DNA of 64,000 bases, taken from Amoebophilaceae bacterium (lineage in GTDB: Bacteria; Bacteroidota; Bacteroidia; Cytophagales; Amoebophilaceae). Of the stretch, positions 1 through 9,240 are shown piece after piece. The notes beneath the pieces were generated by a model. It saw only the letters and a program-made list of their open reading frames with translations. It was not told where the DNA came from and ran no database searches. The position numbers and the translations under genes were made by a program. The DNA is taken from NCBI GenBank assembly GCA_025455725.1, contig JALOLY010000002.1, forward strand, positions 1 to 64,000, in the 5' to 3' direction. How positions within the stretch are numbered: position 1 is the first letter of the stretch; each line of letters starts with the position of its first letter.

Positions 1-238
1 TGTTGGAGGGAAGGGAAGGTGCTTCCCCCACTTCGCCAAAGTATCGGCGCCATGCCTGGGCACCAAAGACCGCAGGAGATTGTGCATGCAACGATGCTGA
101 CCCATCATCGCTTGCCTCACGTGACTTTTCAGGCACAACATCTCTAGAGGGTATCTGAGAGCTGGACCGACAGCCTTGTAGACACAGACTGCACAGCATC
201 AAGACTGCTACCAAACGATTCCATAAAGGGTAGTACAT
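1..238 (-). CDS. Putative surface lipoprotein of a two-copy family, N-terminal part only
   Basis: Only the first 79 codons are present and the frame is still open at the left edge of the window. The start ATG is at 236-238. Residues 1-23 form a lipoprotein signal: Arg8, a hydrophobic run (residues 9-20) and a lipobox LQGC with Cys23 as the predicted acylated residue. A Ser/Asp-rich linker follows, then a conserved-looking block from about residue 53 (QSPAVFGA, W63, RYFGEVG, PSLPS). The same block recurs in broken form in the pseudogene at 602-1560, where the matching translation differs mainly by conservative changes and an in-frame 9-nt insertion, which supports a real reading frame. The predicted location is a membrane-anchored, probably outer-membrane lipoprotein. 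I do not recognise a named domain, and the function is unknown. A pentanucleotide repeat tract lies 53 bp upstream of the start. Confidence 0.7.
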   Translation of the reverse strand, partial: MYYPLWNRLVAVLMLCSLCLQGCRSSSQIPSRDVVPEKSREASDDGSASLHAQSPAVFGAQAWRRYFGEVGEAPSLPSN

Positions 239-290
239 CGTCAATAGATTGAAACAGGTAAAAAGCCCTACGTGTGTTGCCGCACGCTAC

Positions 291-325
291 AGCACAGCAC
301 AGCACAGCACAGCACAACACAACAT
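291..325. repeat. Pentanucleotide tandem repeat (AGCAC)5 plus two variant units
   Basis: Five perfect AGCAC units (291-315) are followed by AACAC and AACAT. The tract lies in the predicted leader of the minus-strand lipoprotein gene starting at 238. Short tandem repeats of this size are prone to slipped-strand length change. A 5-bp unit is not a multiple of three, but here it is outside the coding frame, so any effect would be on transcription or leader structure. Confidence 0.85.
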
Positions 326-361
326 ACGCCTCGGATTCTGTGACCTGGGGTTATCTCTTGC

Positions 362-390
362 CAAACTACGGCTCACCACGCAATATGCAA
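362..390 (-). promoter_or_regulatory. Weak Bacteroidota-type promoter candidate for the lipoprotein gene
   Basis: Read on the minus strand there is TTG (388-390), a 19-nt spacer, then TAGTTTG (362-368), which is one base short of the Bacteroidota -7 consensus TAnnTTTG. If used, transcription would begin near 355 and the repeat tract would sit in the 5' leader. This is pattern inference only. Confidence 0.25.
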
Positions 391-601
391 AATATGACTA
401 TAAGATAACACGATCACATAAAATTAGATTTTAATATACCTATATCACACATTTTTAAAGCATGTACTATACCTAACCCCGCACATCAGACCAATCACCC
501 TCTCTAGAAAAATTACCCCACTGCAAGAGCCCCTGTGGACATAAACAGAGTATAGGGCGTGCCGTGCGGGCCAAGTAGCTGGGACTAGAAGGGGACAAGT
601 A

Positions 602-1560
602 CTAGAACTTCTGGAGACTCGCCACGCCGTATGCGTTGTAGCCAGGGTGGAGGCTGAAGTGGCTGCTGACGTAAGACCCCCGGAGGAGCCCCCCAACAAC
701 AGGATAATTACCACCTGTGTATGCTACCAGATCTTGACACTGCGTCCAGTTCCAGGTACTAGAATGGTCTGTTGTCGCATAAAGACGTTCTCCACTACGC
801 ACGTAATGTGACAAAATAACGGTCGCTGCTTCTAATGCATTCGGTATTGCATAAGGGGTATGATCGACATGAGAGGTCTGCGCAGTAACCAAGGCTTGTT
901 GGGCTGTATAAGGATTATTGCTATTACCAAGAAGCACGTCTCTCGTCGACAAGACCCAATGAGAACTGCCAGAACACACATCTCCCGACGATCGTCGCAC
1001 CTCATCATCATACAAAAAATACTGAGTGCTATGGCCACTCCCACGGGGATTTTGTATCGGTTCCCCAGTAGACCTAGGGTGAAAGCCTTACCGTCCACTG
1101 TAGACGGTATCAAAACCAACAGGTGGGTGTCCTTGACTGCCTACTCGGGTCAGAACGGGCATATACGCTGTGCAAGATCTCGTCTATAGATGAGGTCAGG
1201 GAGGGTGCTGCTCCCACCTAGCCAAAGTACTGGCACCAGTCCCGGGCACCAAAGACCGCAGGAGATTGAAGAGACTGTACATGCAACGATGCTGGCCCAG
1301 CATCGCTTATCTCGCCTGATTTTTCAGGTATACCGTCTTAGCGCAGGAGGCTGTGATGCCGACAGCTCGACCGAAACTTCACTAGCCAATACGCCATGAT
1401 GCGCACCGACGCTTTCGGTAGAGGGACCGGGGTGCAGGTTTGGTGCTACAACAGAGTCTTCACTGGAACCTTGTGCACGATCGCCTTCTGTCTCACGCAC
1501 CATCGTTGCTCTCTCCTCCTCCAACGTAAAATAAGCATCTGGCACCGGCCCTTGTAGCCG
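602..1560 (-). pseudogene. Frameshifted paralogue of the left-edge lipoprotein
   Basis: Three minus-strand frames join into one protein-like sequence. Around 1190-1330 the translation reads IPEKS..., QSPAVFGARDW and YFG, then an in-frame TAG, then VGAAPSLTSSIDEIL. Around 1030-1120 another frame reads VKDTHLLVLIPSTVDGKAFT. From about 1050 down to 602 a third frame runs from HSTQYFLYDDEV to the end YGVASLQKF and stop. The first block matches the intact gene at 1-238, including its position relative to the N terminus, and DNA resembling the intact gene's lipobox codons (CTACAAGG) is seen near 1550. At least one stop and two frameshifts separate the pieces, so it is a decayed gene. The C-terminal 130 residues (conserved-looking SALEAA-like and HYVRSGERLY motifs) show what the truncated intact copy probably contains beyond the window. 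Function unknown. Confidence 0.7.
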
Positions 1561-1973
1561 TTTTTATTTGAAGAGGCTCTGATCCCGGAAGATGGCACTA
1601 AGACCTCTGACTTGTCTTTGTAGTACTTTTTTAGACCAGCTCACCGATAGTACAATACAGAAGAGCTACTACTCACCATGAAGTAGAAAAGCCAGGGCTA
1701 TTGCAAAATGGATTTTCATACCCATTGACAACCAAACAGGAGCACAACATACTATCACATGCTGCAAAAAGAGTTGATGAAATGAAGAACGAACCTCTGG
1801 TTAAACTGCTACCAAGTATTTGGTGATAACCGCGCGCCATTAGCACCCCATAACTGGCCATTGCAAAAGCACTGCACTAAAACGCCTTTATCCTATCGAT
1901 CTCATAGTATAGGCTACCCACCTGCACTAAGAACTACTTTAGAGACTATGAAATACGGCGTGTAATACCCTTT
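1561..1973. other. Spacer without recognisable gene
   Basis: About 410 bp between the lipoprotein pseudogene and the 3' end of the phosphohexomutase gene. A 62-codon minus-strand frame (1673-1861) has no recognisable motif and no start context. I see no RNA gene or convincing terminator. Confidence 0.5.
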
Positions 1974-3341
1974 TTAAATTTGTCGCATCACTTGCTCAGC
2001 TAAATGCCTGGCTTGAATTTCGGTCTCGGCTTCAGCATAGAGGCGAATGATGGGCTCTGTGTTGGATTGTCTGAGGTGAATCCATGCTTTTTCAAATATG
2101 ATCTTGACACCGTCTTCTAAGTTCATGGGATAAGCGCTGTATTGCTTTTTAACAGCATCTAAGAGGGCTGCTAACTTAGCATCAGACGTCAATTGTATTT
2201 TTTGCTTAACGAGAGTATAGTTAGGGTAGTTCGCTCGAAGTACTGAGGCTGTTTGTTGCGTGTGTGCTAGGTGTGACAAGAGAAGTGCAATGCCCACCAA
2301 GGCATCGCGACCATAGTGCAAAGCAGGGTAGATGACGCCTCCATTACCTTCCCCACCGATCACGGCTTGTGTGGCTTTCATTGTAGCCACTACATACTGC
2401 TCCCCTACTGGTGTGCTAGCATAGTGGCCTCCATATTGCACTGTGATGTCTCGCAACGCCTGGGAAGAGGAAAAGTTAGAAACGGTGTTTCCAGGTGTGT
2501 GGCGCAACACGTAGTCAGCAGCTATGACTAACGTGTACTCTTCTCCCCAAGGAACCCCTTTTTCATCAATGACCACCAACCGGTCTACATCAGGGTCTAC
2601 GGCTATGCCTAGATCGTGATCACCCGAACGAACGGCATGGGACAAGTCTCCGAGATGGACTGGCAGCGGCTCTGGATTGTGTGGAAACTGGCCATCGGGC
2701 TGGCAATGTAACGCAGTGACGTGTGCAACGCCCAACGCCTGAAGAAGTTGAGGCACGGCTATACCGCCTGTAGAGTTCACTGCATCCACGGCAATGCGGA
2801 ATTGCCTACTTCGGATGGCAGACACGTCTACCAATGGAAGGGCTAGAATACGATTGATGTGTTTGGTGAGATATCCCTCTTTCGTGGCGTACTGACCTAG
2901 CTGCTCTGCAGGCACAAAAGTGTAGTCTTGCTGCGTAGCCCCAGAAAATACCTCAGCAGCAGCGGCGGCATCAATCAACTCACCACCACCATCAAGCAAC
3001 TTCAAAGCGTTCCATGCTGCGGCATTGTGGCTGGCTGTGATGACAATACCGCCACAAGCTTGTTCTTGCGGCACAGCCATAGCCACAGTGGGCGTCGTAG
3101 AGAGGCCTAAGTCAATCACATCAATGCCTAGACTTTGTAACGTAGCACCCACCAATCGGCTAACCATGGACCCAGAAGGACGCGCATCACGCCCAATGAC
3201 TACCACTTTGTTGCCTGGCTGTTGGAGAAGCCATCTCCCAAAAGCAGCCGTTAGCCCTACCACATCGACGGGGGTCAGTGATTCTCCAACTTTTCCTCCT
3301 ATCGTTCCTCGAACTCCAGATATAGATTTAATAAGCGCCAT
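1974..3341 (-). CDS. glmM: Phosphoglucosamine mutase / phosphomannomutase family protein
   Basis: A 455-residue alpha-D-phosphohexomutase. Family members move phosphate between C6 and C1; in Bacteroidota this form is usually annotated as GlmM, which makes glucosamine-1-phosphate for UDP-GlcNAc, peptidoglycan and lipid A. Visible motifs in order are the N-terminal SGVRGTIGG, the phosphoserine loop TASHN, the metal-binding DPDVDRL, the sugar-specificity loop GEGNGG, and the C-terminal phosphate-binding RQSNTEP. The ATG at 3339-3341 is preferred because homologues begin close to the SGVRG motif; the frame extends 45 codons further upstream with low-complexity hydrophobic sequence. Phosphomannomutase activity is the alternative, and substrate cannot be decided from sequence alone. 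It is divergent from secDF. Confidence 0.8.
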   Translation of the reverse strand: MALIKSISGVRGTIGGKVGESLTPVDVVGLTAAFGRWLLQQPGNKVVVIGRDARPSGSMVSRLVGATLQSLGIDVIDLGLSTTPTVAMAVPQEQACGGIVITASHNAAAWNALKLLDGGGELIDAAAAAEVFSGATQQDYTFVPAEQLGQYATKEGYLTKHINRILALPLVDVSAIRSRQFRIAVDAVNSTGGIAVPQLLQALGVAHVTALHCQPDGQFPHNPEPLPVHLGDLSHAVRSGDHDLGIAVDPDVDRLVVIDEKGVPWGEEYTLVIAADYVLRHTPGNTVSNFSSSQALRDITVQYGGHYASTPVGEQYVVATMKATQAVIGGEGNGGVIYPALHYGRDALVGIALLLSHLAHTQQTASVLRANYPNYTLVKQKIQLTSDAKLAALLDAVKKQYSAYPMNLEDGVKIIFEKAWIHLRQSNTEPIIRLYAEAETEIQARHLAEQVMRQI

Positions 3342-3529
3342 AGAGCATGGAGTGATTTGCCAATCGAATAATGGGACGAATTTACCTTGAACTAAGATAT
3401 AAACCCATAGAGCACACATATCCAAAGTGAGCAGAGACCGAAAAAGCAACTGTTCAACTAGTTTGTATACCTTCACAACATCAAATAAATTTGGCCGTCT
3501 TTTTTACCCTGGTTTCGCACTTCATCATC

Positions 3530-6499
3530 ATGAAAAACAAAGGACTTGTCGTTTTCCTGACCGTCGTTATTTCCCTGCTTTGTTGCTACTACCTATCCTT
3601 TACGTACATTTCTGCCAGAGTGCAACGGAAGGCTACACTTCATGCCACTGATAAGGATGGTCATATCGACTTTGCCGAGAAGCAAGCCTACCTGGATAAT
3701 GCTTGGAAGAAACCTGTCTATAACTTCTTAGGGCTGAAACACACCTATGAAGAAGTGAAGGAAAACGAACTGGGCTTAGGCCTGGATCTGCAGGGCGGCA
3801 TGCACGTAACCTTAGAGGTGTCACCCGTAGAACTCATCAAAAGACTCGCAGGAAATAGCCAAAATGAAGCTTTTGCGGCAGCACTAGCGCAAGCACAAAA
3901 GCAGCAGCAGCTACAACCCCAAGCTTCCTTCACTACCCTATTTTGTCAAGCGTACCGAGCACAATGCCCTGGGGGTAAACTAAGTGATATCTTTGCCACG
4001 GCAGCCAACCGCGCTCGTATCAGCTATGAGTCAACGGACAAGGAAATTATAAAAATTCTCGACCAAGAAATTGACAAGGCTATCGACCGCGCTTTTGAGA
4101 TTATCAGAACAAGAGTTGACCGCTTTGGTACTTCTCAGCCCAATATTCAGCGCCTGCAAGGCACCGGGAGAATACAGATAGAACTACCTGGCGTCAACAA
4201 TCCAGAAAGAGTAAAGAAATTACTACAGGGAGTGGCGCAGCTTCAGTTTTGGGAAGTTTATGAAATCCCAGAATTGAGCGAGGCGCTGCAAGCCATCGAC
4301 AGCTTGCTGGTGGCAGAACAAAAAGCAGCCATGCCCGCACAAAAAATACCTACAGAATTTCGGGTTACCTCGAACAACGACCAGACAAAACCATCAACAC
4401 GGGAGACAAGTACACCGCCAGAAGACGCCTCGTCCGTGTCTCCACTTTTCAGATTATTGAAAGGGAAGTATGGCTTTGTTTATGCAGTAGACGACGTGGC
4501 AATCATCAATAGCATTTTTGCCCGTAATGATGTAAAAGCGCTCTTGCCCAACGATTTGCAATGGCTGTGGGACGTAAAGCCTCATACAACACCAGAGGGT
4601 ACAACAGTAATAGGACTTTATCCTATCAAGCAACGCCGCGGTGGCCAAGCTGCTTTAGAGGGCGATGTCATTACAAATGCACGCCAAGTGTTTGATGACC
4701 GTGGAAAGCCTGCCGTGAGCATACAAATGAACAACAGTGGGGCCCGGGCCTGGAAAAAGATAACCGCCAATAACATCAATCGACGCATTGCCATTACCTT
4801 AGACAAGCATGTGTATTCAGCACCAGTAGTCAACACAGAGATTCCCAGTGGCAACTCCCAAATCACAGGTAATTTTACACTTGAAGAAGCCAAAGACCTG
4901 GCCAATATCCTTCAGGCTGGTTCCTTACCGGCCCCTGTTAAGATTGTTGAAGAGGCAATCATTGGCCCTACCCTTAGCAAGCGAGCACAAACAGAGGGTA
5001 TTGCTTCCATGCTCTTGGGGCTCGGACTAGTCGTTTTGTTCATGGGCCTTTACTATGCCAAAGGAGGATTGATTGCCAACCTAGCACTCCTCTTCAACAT
5101 CCTGTTTATTATGGGCATACTGGCGCAGCTCAATGCTGTCCTGACCTTGCCCGGCATTGCAGGCATTGTGCTCACCATCGGCATGTCGATCGACGCTAAT
5201 GTGCTGATTTTTGAACGCATTCGCGAAGAATTGAAATCGGGAGTACCGATGAGCATAGCGATTGATCGTGGCTATCAAAAAGCTTATAGCTCTATCATCG
5301 ATTCAAATGTCACTACTTTTTTGACGGGTGCTATTCTGTATGTGCTGGGTCAAGGACCTGTACGTGGCTTTGCTACTACTTTAATGATCGGCATTGTGAG
5401 CTCTTTTTTTTCTGCAGTGTTTATTACACGCGTGGTCATGAGTTGGATAGTCAACCGCGGTCAAGAGAGTCGCCTCACTTTCTCCTTTGCCTATAGCAAA
5501 GATTTATTGAGCAAATTCCACATAGATTTCCTGAAACTGCGTCGTTTTTCCTACGCAGTTTCGCTAGTCTTCATAGGTATAGGTTTTGTACTCATGGTAC
5601 AACAAGGTGGCCTTAATCTGGGTGTTGACTTCACAGGTGGAAGATCCTACGTGGTGGCCCTTAGTCGGCCCATAGAGCCTTCGGCACTAAAAACCCAACT
5701 GGCTGATTACTTTGGTGATCAGGGTACAGAGGTCAAAACCTACGGTGCTAATAACGTACTCAAGGTTACGACTAGCTATTTAATGCAAAATGAGGCTGAA
5801 GAAACCGATGTAACGGTACAACACGCCTTGGTGCAAGGAATCCAGAGCCTTACAGGACTCACGTATGCTGCTGACGCAGAGGCTGTCCTAGAAGGAATGT
5901 TTACCATTGCTAGTACTTCTAAGGTAGGAGCCACCATTGCAGGTGATATTAAATCGGCCGCCCGGCAATCCATTTTCTCCGCTTTAATCATGATCTTCCT
6001 CTACATCCTAGTGCGTTTTCGCAGCTGGCAATTCGGATTAGCAGCGGTGATAGCTCTGTTTCATGACAGTCTGGCTGTATTTGCCTCCATGGCTATGGCT
6101 AGGGCCATAGGCTACGCTTACGAAGTCGACCAGGTGTTTGTTGCCGCTATCCTCACTGTCATTGGTTACTCTATCAATGATACAGTGGTGATATTTGATC
6201 GGATCAGAGAAAGACTAACCATGGAAACAGGTGGTAACTTCCAAGGAGTAGCCAACCGTTCTATCAATGAAACCATGAGCCGCACATTGATTACCTCTTT
6301 GACTACGCTCATTGCCGTAGTGATCCTGTTCGTCTTCGGTGGTGAGGTGCTACGAGGGTTCTCTTTTTCGTTGATGGTAGGCATCATTTTTGGCACATAC
6401 TCTTCCATCTTTATTGCTACGCCGCTGGCTATTGATCTTTCTAAGATCTCGCTCGGCAAAAAAGTCTTCTCCCAGAGATACCACACGAAAAAGGGGTAA
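3530..6499 (+). CDS. secDF: Protein translocase subunit SecDF (fused)
   Basis: A 989-residue fusion of SecD and SecF, the proton-driven accessory of the SecYEG translocon in the inner membrane. The first membrane segment is residues 3-22. The SecD signature LDLQGGMH follows at about residue 85, then a large periplasmic region with the DRFG and ELPG motifs, five grouped membrane helices (GLGLVVLFMG..., SIDANVLIFERIREE), and then the SecF half starting near residue 680 with LGVDFTGG and the matching helix motif YSINDTVVIFDRIRE. The ATG at 3530 directly precedes the first hydrophobic helix; a TTG 39 bp upstream is the only earlier option. A fused SecDF is the usual state in Bacteroidota. The P1 head carries a low-complexity insertion near residues 290-310. 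The protein is complete at both ends. Confidence 0.95.
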   Translation: MKNKGLVVFLTVVISLLCCYYLSFTYISARVQRKATLHATDKDGHIDFAEKQAYLDNAWKKPVYNFLGLKHTYEEVKENELGLGLDLQGGMHVTLEVSPVELIKRLAGNSQNEAFAAALAQAQKQQQLQPQASFTTLFCQAYRAQCPGGKLSDIFATAANRARISYESTDKEIIKILDQEIDKAIDRAFEIIRTRVDRFGTSQPNIQRLQGTGRIQIELPGVNNPERVKKLLQGVAQLQFWEVYEIPELSEALQAIDSLLVAEQKAAMPAQKIPTEFRVTSNNDQTKPSTRETSTPPEDASSVSPLFRLLKGKYGFVYAVDDVAIINSIFARNDVKALLPNDLQWLWDVKPHTTPEGTTVIGLYPIKQRRGGQAALEGDVITNARQVFDDRGKPAVSIQMNNSGARAWKKITANNINRRIAITLDKHVYSAPVVNTEIPSGNSQITGNFTLEEAKDLANILQAGSLPAPVKIVEEAIIGPTLSKRAQTEGIASMLLGLGLVVLFMGLYYAKGGLIANLALLFNILFIMGILAQLNAVLTLPGIAGIVLTIGMSIDANVLIFERIREELKSGVPMSIAIDRGYQKAYSSIIDSNVTTFLTGAILYVLGQGPVRGFATTLMIGIVSSFFSAVFITRVVMSWIVNRGQESRLTFSFAYSKDLLSKFHIDFLKLRRFSYAVSLVFIGIGFVLMVQQGGLNLGVDFTGGRSYVVALSRPIEPSALKTQLADYFGDQGTEVKTYGANNVLKVTTSYLMQNEAEETDVTVQHALVQGIQSLTGLTYAADAEAVLEGMFTIASTSKVGATIAGDIKSAARQSIFSALIMIFLYILVRFRSWQFGLAAVIALFHDSLAVFASMAMARAIGYAYEVDQVFVAAILTVIGYSINDTVVIFDRIRERLTMETGGNFQGVANRSINETMSRTLITSLTTLIAVVILFVFGGEVLRGFSFSLMVGIIFGTYSSIFIATPLAIDLSKISLGKKVFSQRYHTKKG

Positions 6500-6870
6500 T
6501 CCATTTGGGTCTGGCATGGCGCTACCCAATCATAGCGCATGAACGAGCTAGCTGATCCACGATGCGGGTGTGTAGCCCCCGAATGGCCATCGGCACAATG
6601 ACAAACTCTATTACCTGAAAAACTACCCTAGTTGTTTCTGATATCTTTTAGCGCAAGTATTTCAACAACAGATGCACAACTCAGTATGCGTGTTGTCAAC
6701 GCACATAGGCAATCAGACCTACGCCATGCAAGAGTCTCGCGGAGTTGGACACAGAAAACGACTGCAGGCTACTATTCCTTTTTAGAAGCCCTTTTGATTT
6801 ATGGAGAAACCAGGAAATTGGGCAACCTTAGAAAGAGTCGATAACAAAAGTTTTTAGTATAGGCTCAAAA

Positions 6871-7050
6871 TTAAGAACGTCCCGGACCTACCCTTGCGCC
6901 TCTTAGAGAAGGGTCGTAGGCACTAGCGGGCTGTACTTCTCTGTTTCTTGCAGTATTAGTTTGCAGTATTAGTACACTACTTGAGACAGTACAGGCGACA
7001 AGGGGAAAAAATGGCCATTGCTGCGTTGAGGTCATGATATCTTCCTTCAT
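6871..7050 (-). CDS. Possible 59-residue small protein, unknown
   Basis: An ATG-initiated frame of 59 residues begins MKEDIMTSTQQW, has a short hydrophobic stretch (PFFPLVACTVSSSVLIL), and ends PSLRGARVGPGRS. The hydrophobic stretch could be a signal or a single membrane segment. It contains the 13-bp tandem duplication at 6948-6973. There is no recognised family, and it could equally be chance in a decayed spacer. Confidence 0.2.
   Translation of the reverse strand: MKEDIMTSTQQWPFFPLVACTVSSSVLILQTNTARNREVQPASAYDPSLRGARVGPGRS
6948..6973. repeat. 13-bp perfect tandem duplication
   Basis: TTGCAGTATTAGT occurs twice without a gap (6948-6960 and 6961-6973). It lies in non-coding or weakly coding sequence and looks like a recent slippage event. 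Confidence 0.85.
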
Positions 7051-7420
7051 TTGTAGTACAATGCTTCCTATTGCTCAAAGCAACTCTTCCGTGTTGTACC
7101 TCTTTTCCACACCCAACATGAGACCGTCGCACGGCTAATTTATGGATTAGAGGAAATTCTAATAACTCGATGCCGTTATCTATTGATTAATCTCCACGTA
7201 CCACCCTGAATTCTCCCTAAAAAAGGGGATAAACCGACATGGTTATAAGGAAATGTTTCTCGTCAACTGTAGAAATGTTCATTTAGATGATCCTACGCCA
7301 TACAAAAGTCTGATACTTTGAGCAGTCTCTCTGCCAAAATACAGCGCATCGCCAAAAAATTGGTCACGCGTAGCTAGTATTCAATAAGGGATTAGAGGAA
7401 CTAGTCGTGTTTAAGGGTAA

Positions 7421-7528
7421 GGTATAGCTACTGGTCAAATAGCCAAGGCCTTCGGTGAGGTACAAGCTGAGTTGCGAACGCGAAGACGGGTACTAAATAA
7501 GCAAATACGGCCACCTCAATATGCTTGA
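7421..7528 (+). pseudogene. C-terminal remnant of an unidentified gene
   Basis: Thirty-five codons between a TAA (7418-7420) and a TGA (7526-7528) read IAKAFGEVQAELRTRRRV followed by [11 protein letters not shown]. It is Arg/Gln-rich, protein-like, has no start codon and overlaps the last 13 bases of proS on the other strand. It looks like the tail of a lost gene, perhaps part of the same decayed locus as the fragments at 7126-7370. Identity unknown. Confidence 0.35.
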
Positions 7529-8991
7529 GCAAAGACCACACGTTGCCGTGAAGGCTTTCCTGTATACATACAATTCCCTGTTTCTGGAGAGGCATCTAAA
7601 GGAATACAACGAATGGTGGCTTTGGTAGCTGCCTGTATTTTTTTTTCTGTTTCAGTGGTGCCGTCCCAGTGTGCTAAAACAAACCCCCCCTTCTGGGCTA
7701 TCACCGTTTTAAACGCCTCATAGGTGTTTACTGAAGTGGTATGAGTCTCTCTAAAGTCAACTGCACGTTGATAGAGATAGTCCTGGATATCCCTGAGTAA
7801 TTTTTGGATAGTGCCTACAACGTTGTCCATACTAATCGTCATCTTTGCTCTGGTATCCCTTCTAGCTAACTCCACTGTATGATTCGCAAGGTCTATAGGC
7901 CCTATAGCCATGCGCAATGGTACACCCTTGAGTTCATATTCGGCAAATTTCCATCCTGGCTTATGTGTGTCTCGGTCGTCCAGCTTGACAGCCACTCCTT
8001 GAGCTAGGAGTGCCGCTCGAAGGGTAGTGGCCTGCTGTACAACCAATCTTCGCTCTGCTTCACTTTTATAGACGGGGATGATGACCACCTGGATAGGGGC
8101 CAATCGAGGCGGTAATACTAGGCCCTCGTCATCTGAATGGGTCATAACCAATGCACCAATTAACCGCGTAGTGACCCCCCATGAAGTACCCCAAACATGG
8201 TCTAACTGGCCAGCCTGGTTGGTAAAAGTGACTCCAAATGCCTGAGCAAACTTTTGGCCCAAGAAATGCGATGTACCTGCTTGCAACGCTTTGCCATCTT
8301 GCATCAGTGCTTCTATGGTATACGTTTCCTCAGCCCCCGCAAAACGCTCATGCTCCGTTTTGATGCCCTTGAGCAAGGGTAGTGCCATGTAATCGCGCAC
8401 AAATTTATCGTAGATATGAAGCATTTGGAGAGCTTCTTGTTTCGCTTCTTCCCGCGTAGCATGAGCCGTATGGCCTTCCTGCCACAATACCTCTGCCGTG
8501 CGCAAAAAAAGTCGTGGACGCATCTCCCAACGCATCATATTACTCCACTGATTAATTAGCAAAGGTAGGTCTCGATACGACTTGATCCAGTTTTTGTAGG
8601 TATGCCAAATGATAGTTTCTGAAGTAGGACGGATAATCAACTCCTCCTCTAGTTGAGCCTCAGGGTCTACTACCACACCTTGTCTATCGCTAGATTTTTT
8701 TAGCCGATAATGTGTCACAACTGCGCATTCCTTAGCAAATCCCTCTATATGCTCTGCCTCACGACTCAGGTAAGACTTAGGAATCAGTAGCGGGAAGTAG
8801 GCGTTTTCATGGCCCGTAGCTTTGAAAGCTTGATCCAGGATAGCCTGCATCTTTTCCCAGATGGCAAAGCCATAAGGTTTGATAATCATACAACCACGTA
8901 CGGAGGAATTTTCAGCCAATCCCGCTCTTTTGACCAACTCGTTATACCAAGCTGCAAAGTCTTCTGTTCTCTTAGGTAATTTCTGGGCCAT
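7516..8991 (-). CDS. proS: Prolyl-tRNA synthetase, short (type 3) form
   Basis: 491 residues; it charges tRNA-Pro with proline in the cytoplasm. It is the compact archaeal/eukaryote-like ProS without the bacterial INS editing domain. The class II core motifs are visible: [11 protein letters not shown] near the N terminus, motif 2 region RPTSETIIW and [19 protein letters not shown], and the anticodon-binding domain after about residue 285 ([36 protein letters not shown]). The C-terminal domain ends with FAQAY, as in this subfamily. ATG start; complete. It is last in the minus-strand order serS-adk-obg-proS, 249 bp after obg. Confidence 0.95.
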   Translation of the reverse strand: MAQKLPKRTEDFAAWYNELVKRAGLAENSSVRGCMIIKPYGFAIWEKMQAILDQAFKATGHENAYFPLLIPKSYLSREAEHIEGFAKECAVVTHYRLKKSSDRQGVVVDPEAQLEEELIIRPTSETIIWHTYKNWIKSYRDLPLLINQWSNMMRWEMRPRLFLRTAEVLWQEGHTAHATREEAKQEALQMLHIYDKFVRDYMALPLLKGIKTEHERFAGAEETYTIEALMQDGKALQAGTSHFLGQKFAQAFGVTFTNQAGQLDHVWGTSWGVTTRLIGALVMTHSDDEGLVLPPRLAPIQVVIIPVYKSEAERRLVVQQATTLRAALLAQGVAVKLDDRDTHKPGWKFAEYELKGVPLRMAIGPIDLANHTVELARRDTRAKMTISMDNVVGTIQKLLRDIQDYLYQRAVDFRETHTTSVNTYEAFKTVIAQKGGFVLAHWDGTTETEKKIQAATKATIRCIPLDASPETGNCMYTGKPSRQRVVFAQAY

Positions 8992-9240
8992 GGAGAGGAG
9001 ATATTTTTACTAAAATCTTATACTAGTCACTGATAAACGACTTGGCCTTCGAGGGTATGACTCGAGGCTATTCATGGTCAACTGCACCACTCTGGTACCA
9101 ACAGCCGGCTAACTAAGTTAGGTAAAGTGGGTGAGGAATGTGTTACCAAGCCGGAAGCCTCGACAACGCAGCACCACAGGAAGTATTCAGGTCTTAAATT
9201 TTGAGACGAGTATACGTTCTTGATGCACTTGTTGATTGAC

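Larger units (their letters stand above)
239..601. other. Spacer upstream of the lipoprotein gene
   Basis: This 363-bp gap separates the intact lipoprotein gene (start at 238, minus strand) from the end of its broken paralogue (602). It holds a pentanucleotide tract at 291-325 and a weak promoter-like site at 362-390. Short open frames on both strands look like noise, and I see no RNA gene. Confidence 0.6.
6500..7515. other. Decayed spacer of about 1 kb with coding remnants
   Basis: No intact gene over 60 codons is convincing here. Protein-like fragments broken by stops are visible. On the minus strand, codons around 6540-6645 give VIVPMAIRGLHTRIVDQLAR. On the plus strand, codons near 7126-7190 give ARLIYGLEEILITR, near 7310-7370 SLSAKIQRIAKKLVTR, and at 7421-7528 IAKAFGEVQAELRTRRRV. 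Two diverged 21-bp words (about 6719-6739 and 7297-7317, containing CCTACGCCAT) and a 12-bp word GGATTAGAGGAA (7144-7155 and 7389-7400) recur. I read it as the residue of one or more dead genes whose identity I cannot name. Confidence 0.5.

Noticed and set aside
14..150. Non-coding direct repeat with 1199-1335
   Set aside because: The match is better explained as homologous coding sequence on the minus strand; the indel is a multiple of three.
291..325. CRISPR-like repeat
   Set aside because: Units are 5 bp with no spacers; it is a microsatellite.
445..714. 89-residue minus-strand frame
   Set aside because: It overlaps the end of the lipoprotein pseudogene in another frame and shows Ser/Thr-rich noise.
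860..1189. 109-residue plus-strand frame
   Set aside because: Antisense to the reconstructed lipoprotein pseudogene, which explains the sequence better.
9180..9240. Possible terminator hairpin (GTCTTAAA / TTTGAGAC) after obg
   Set aside because: The stem is short, A/T-rich with a mismatch, and no T-run follows.
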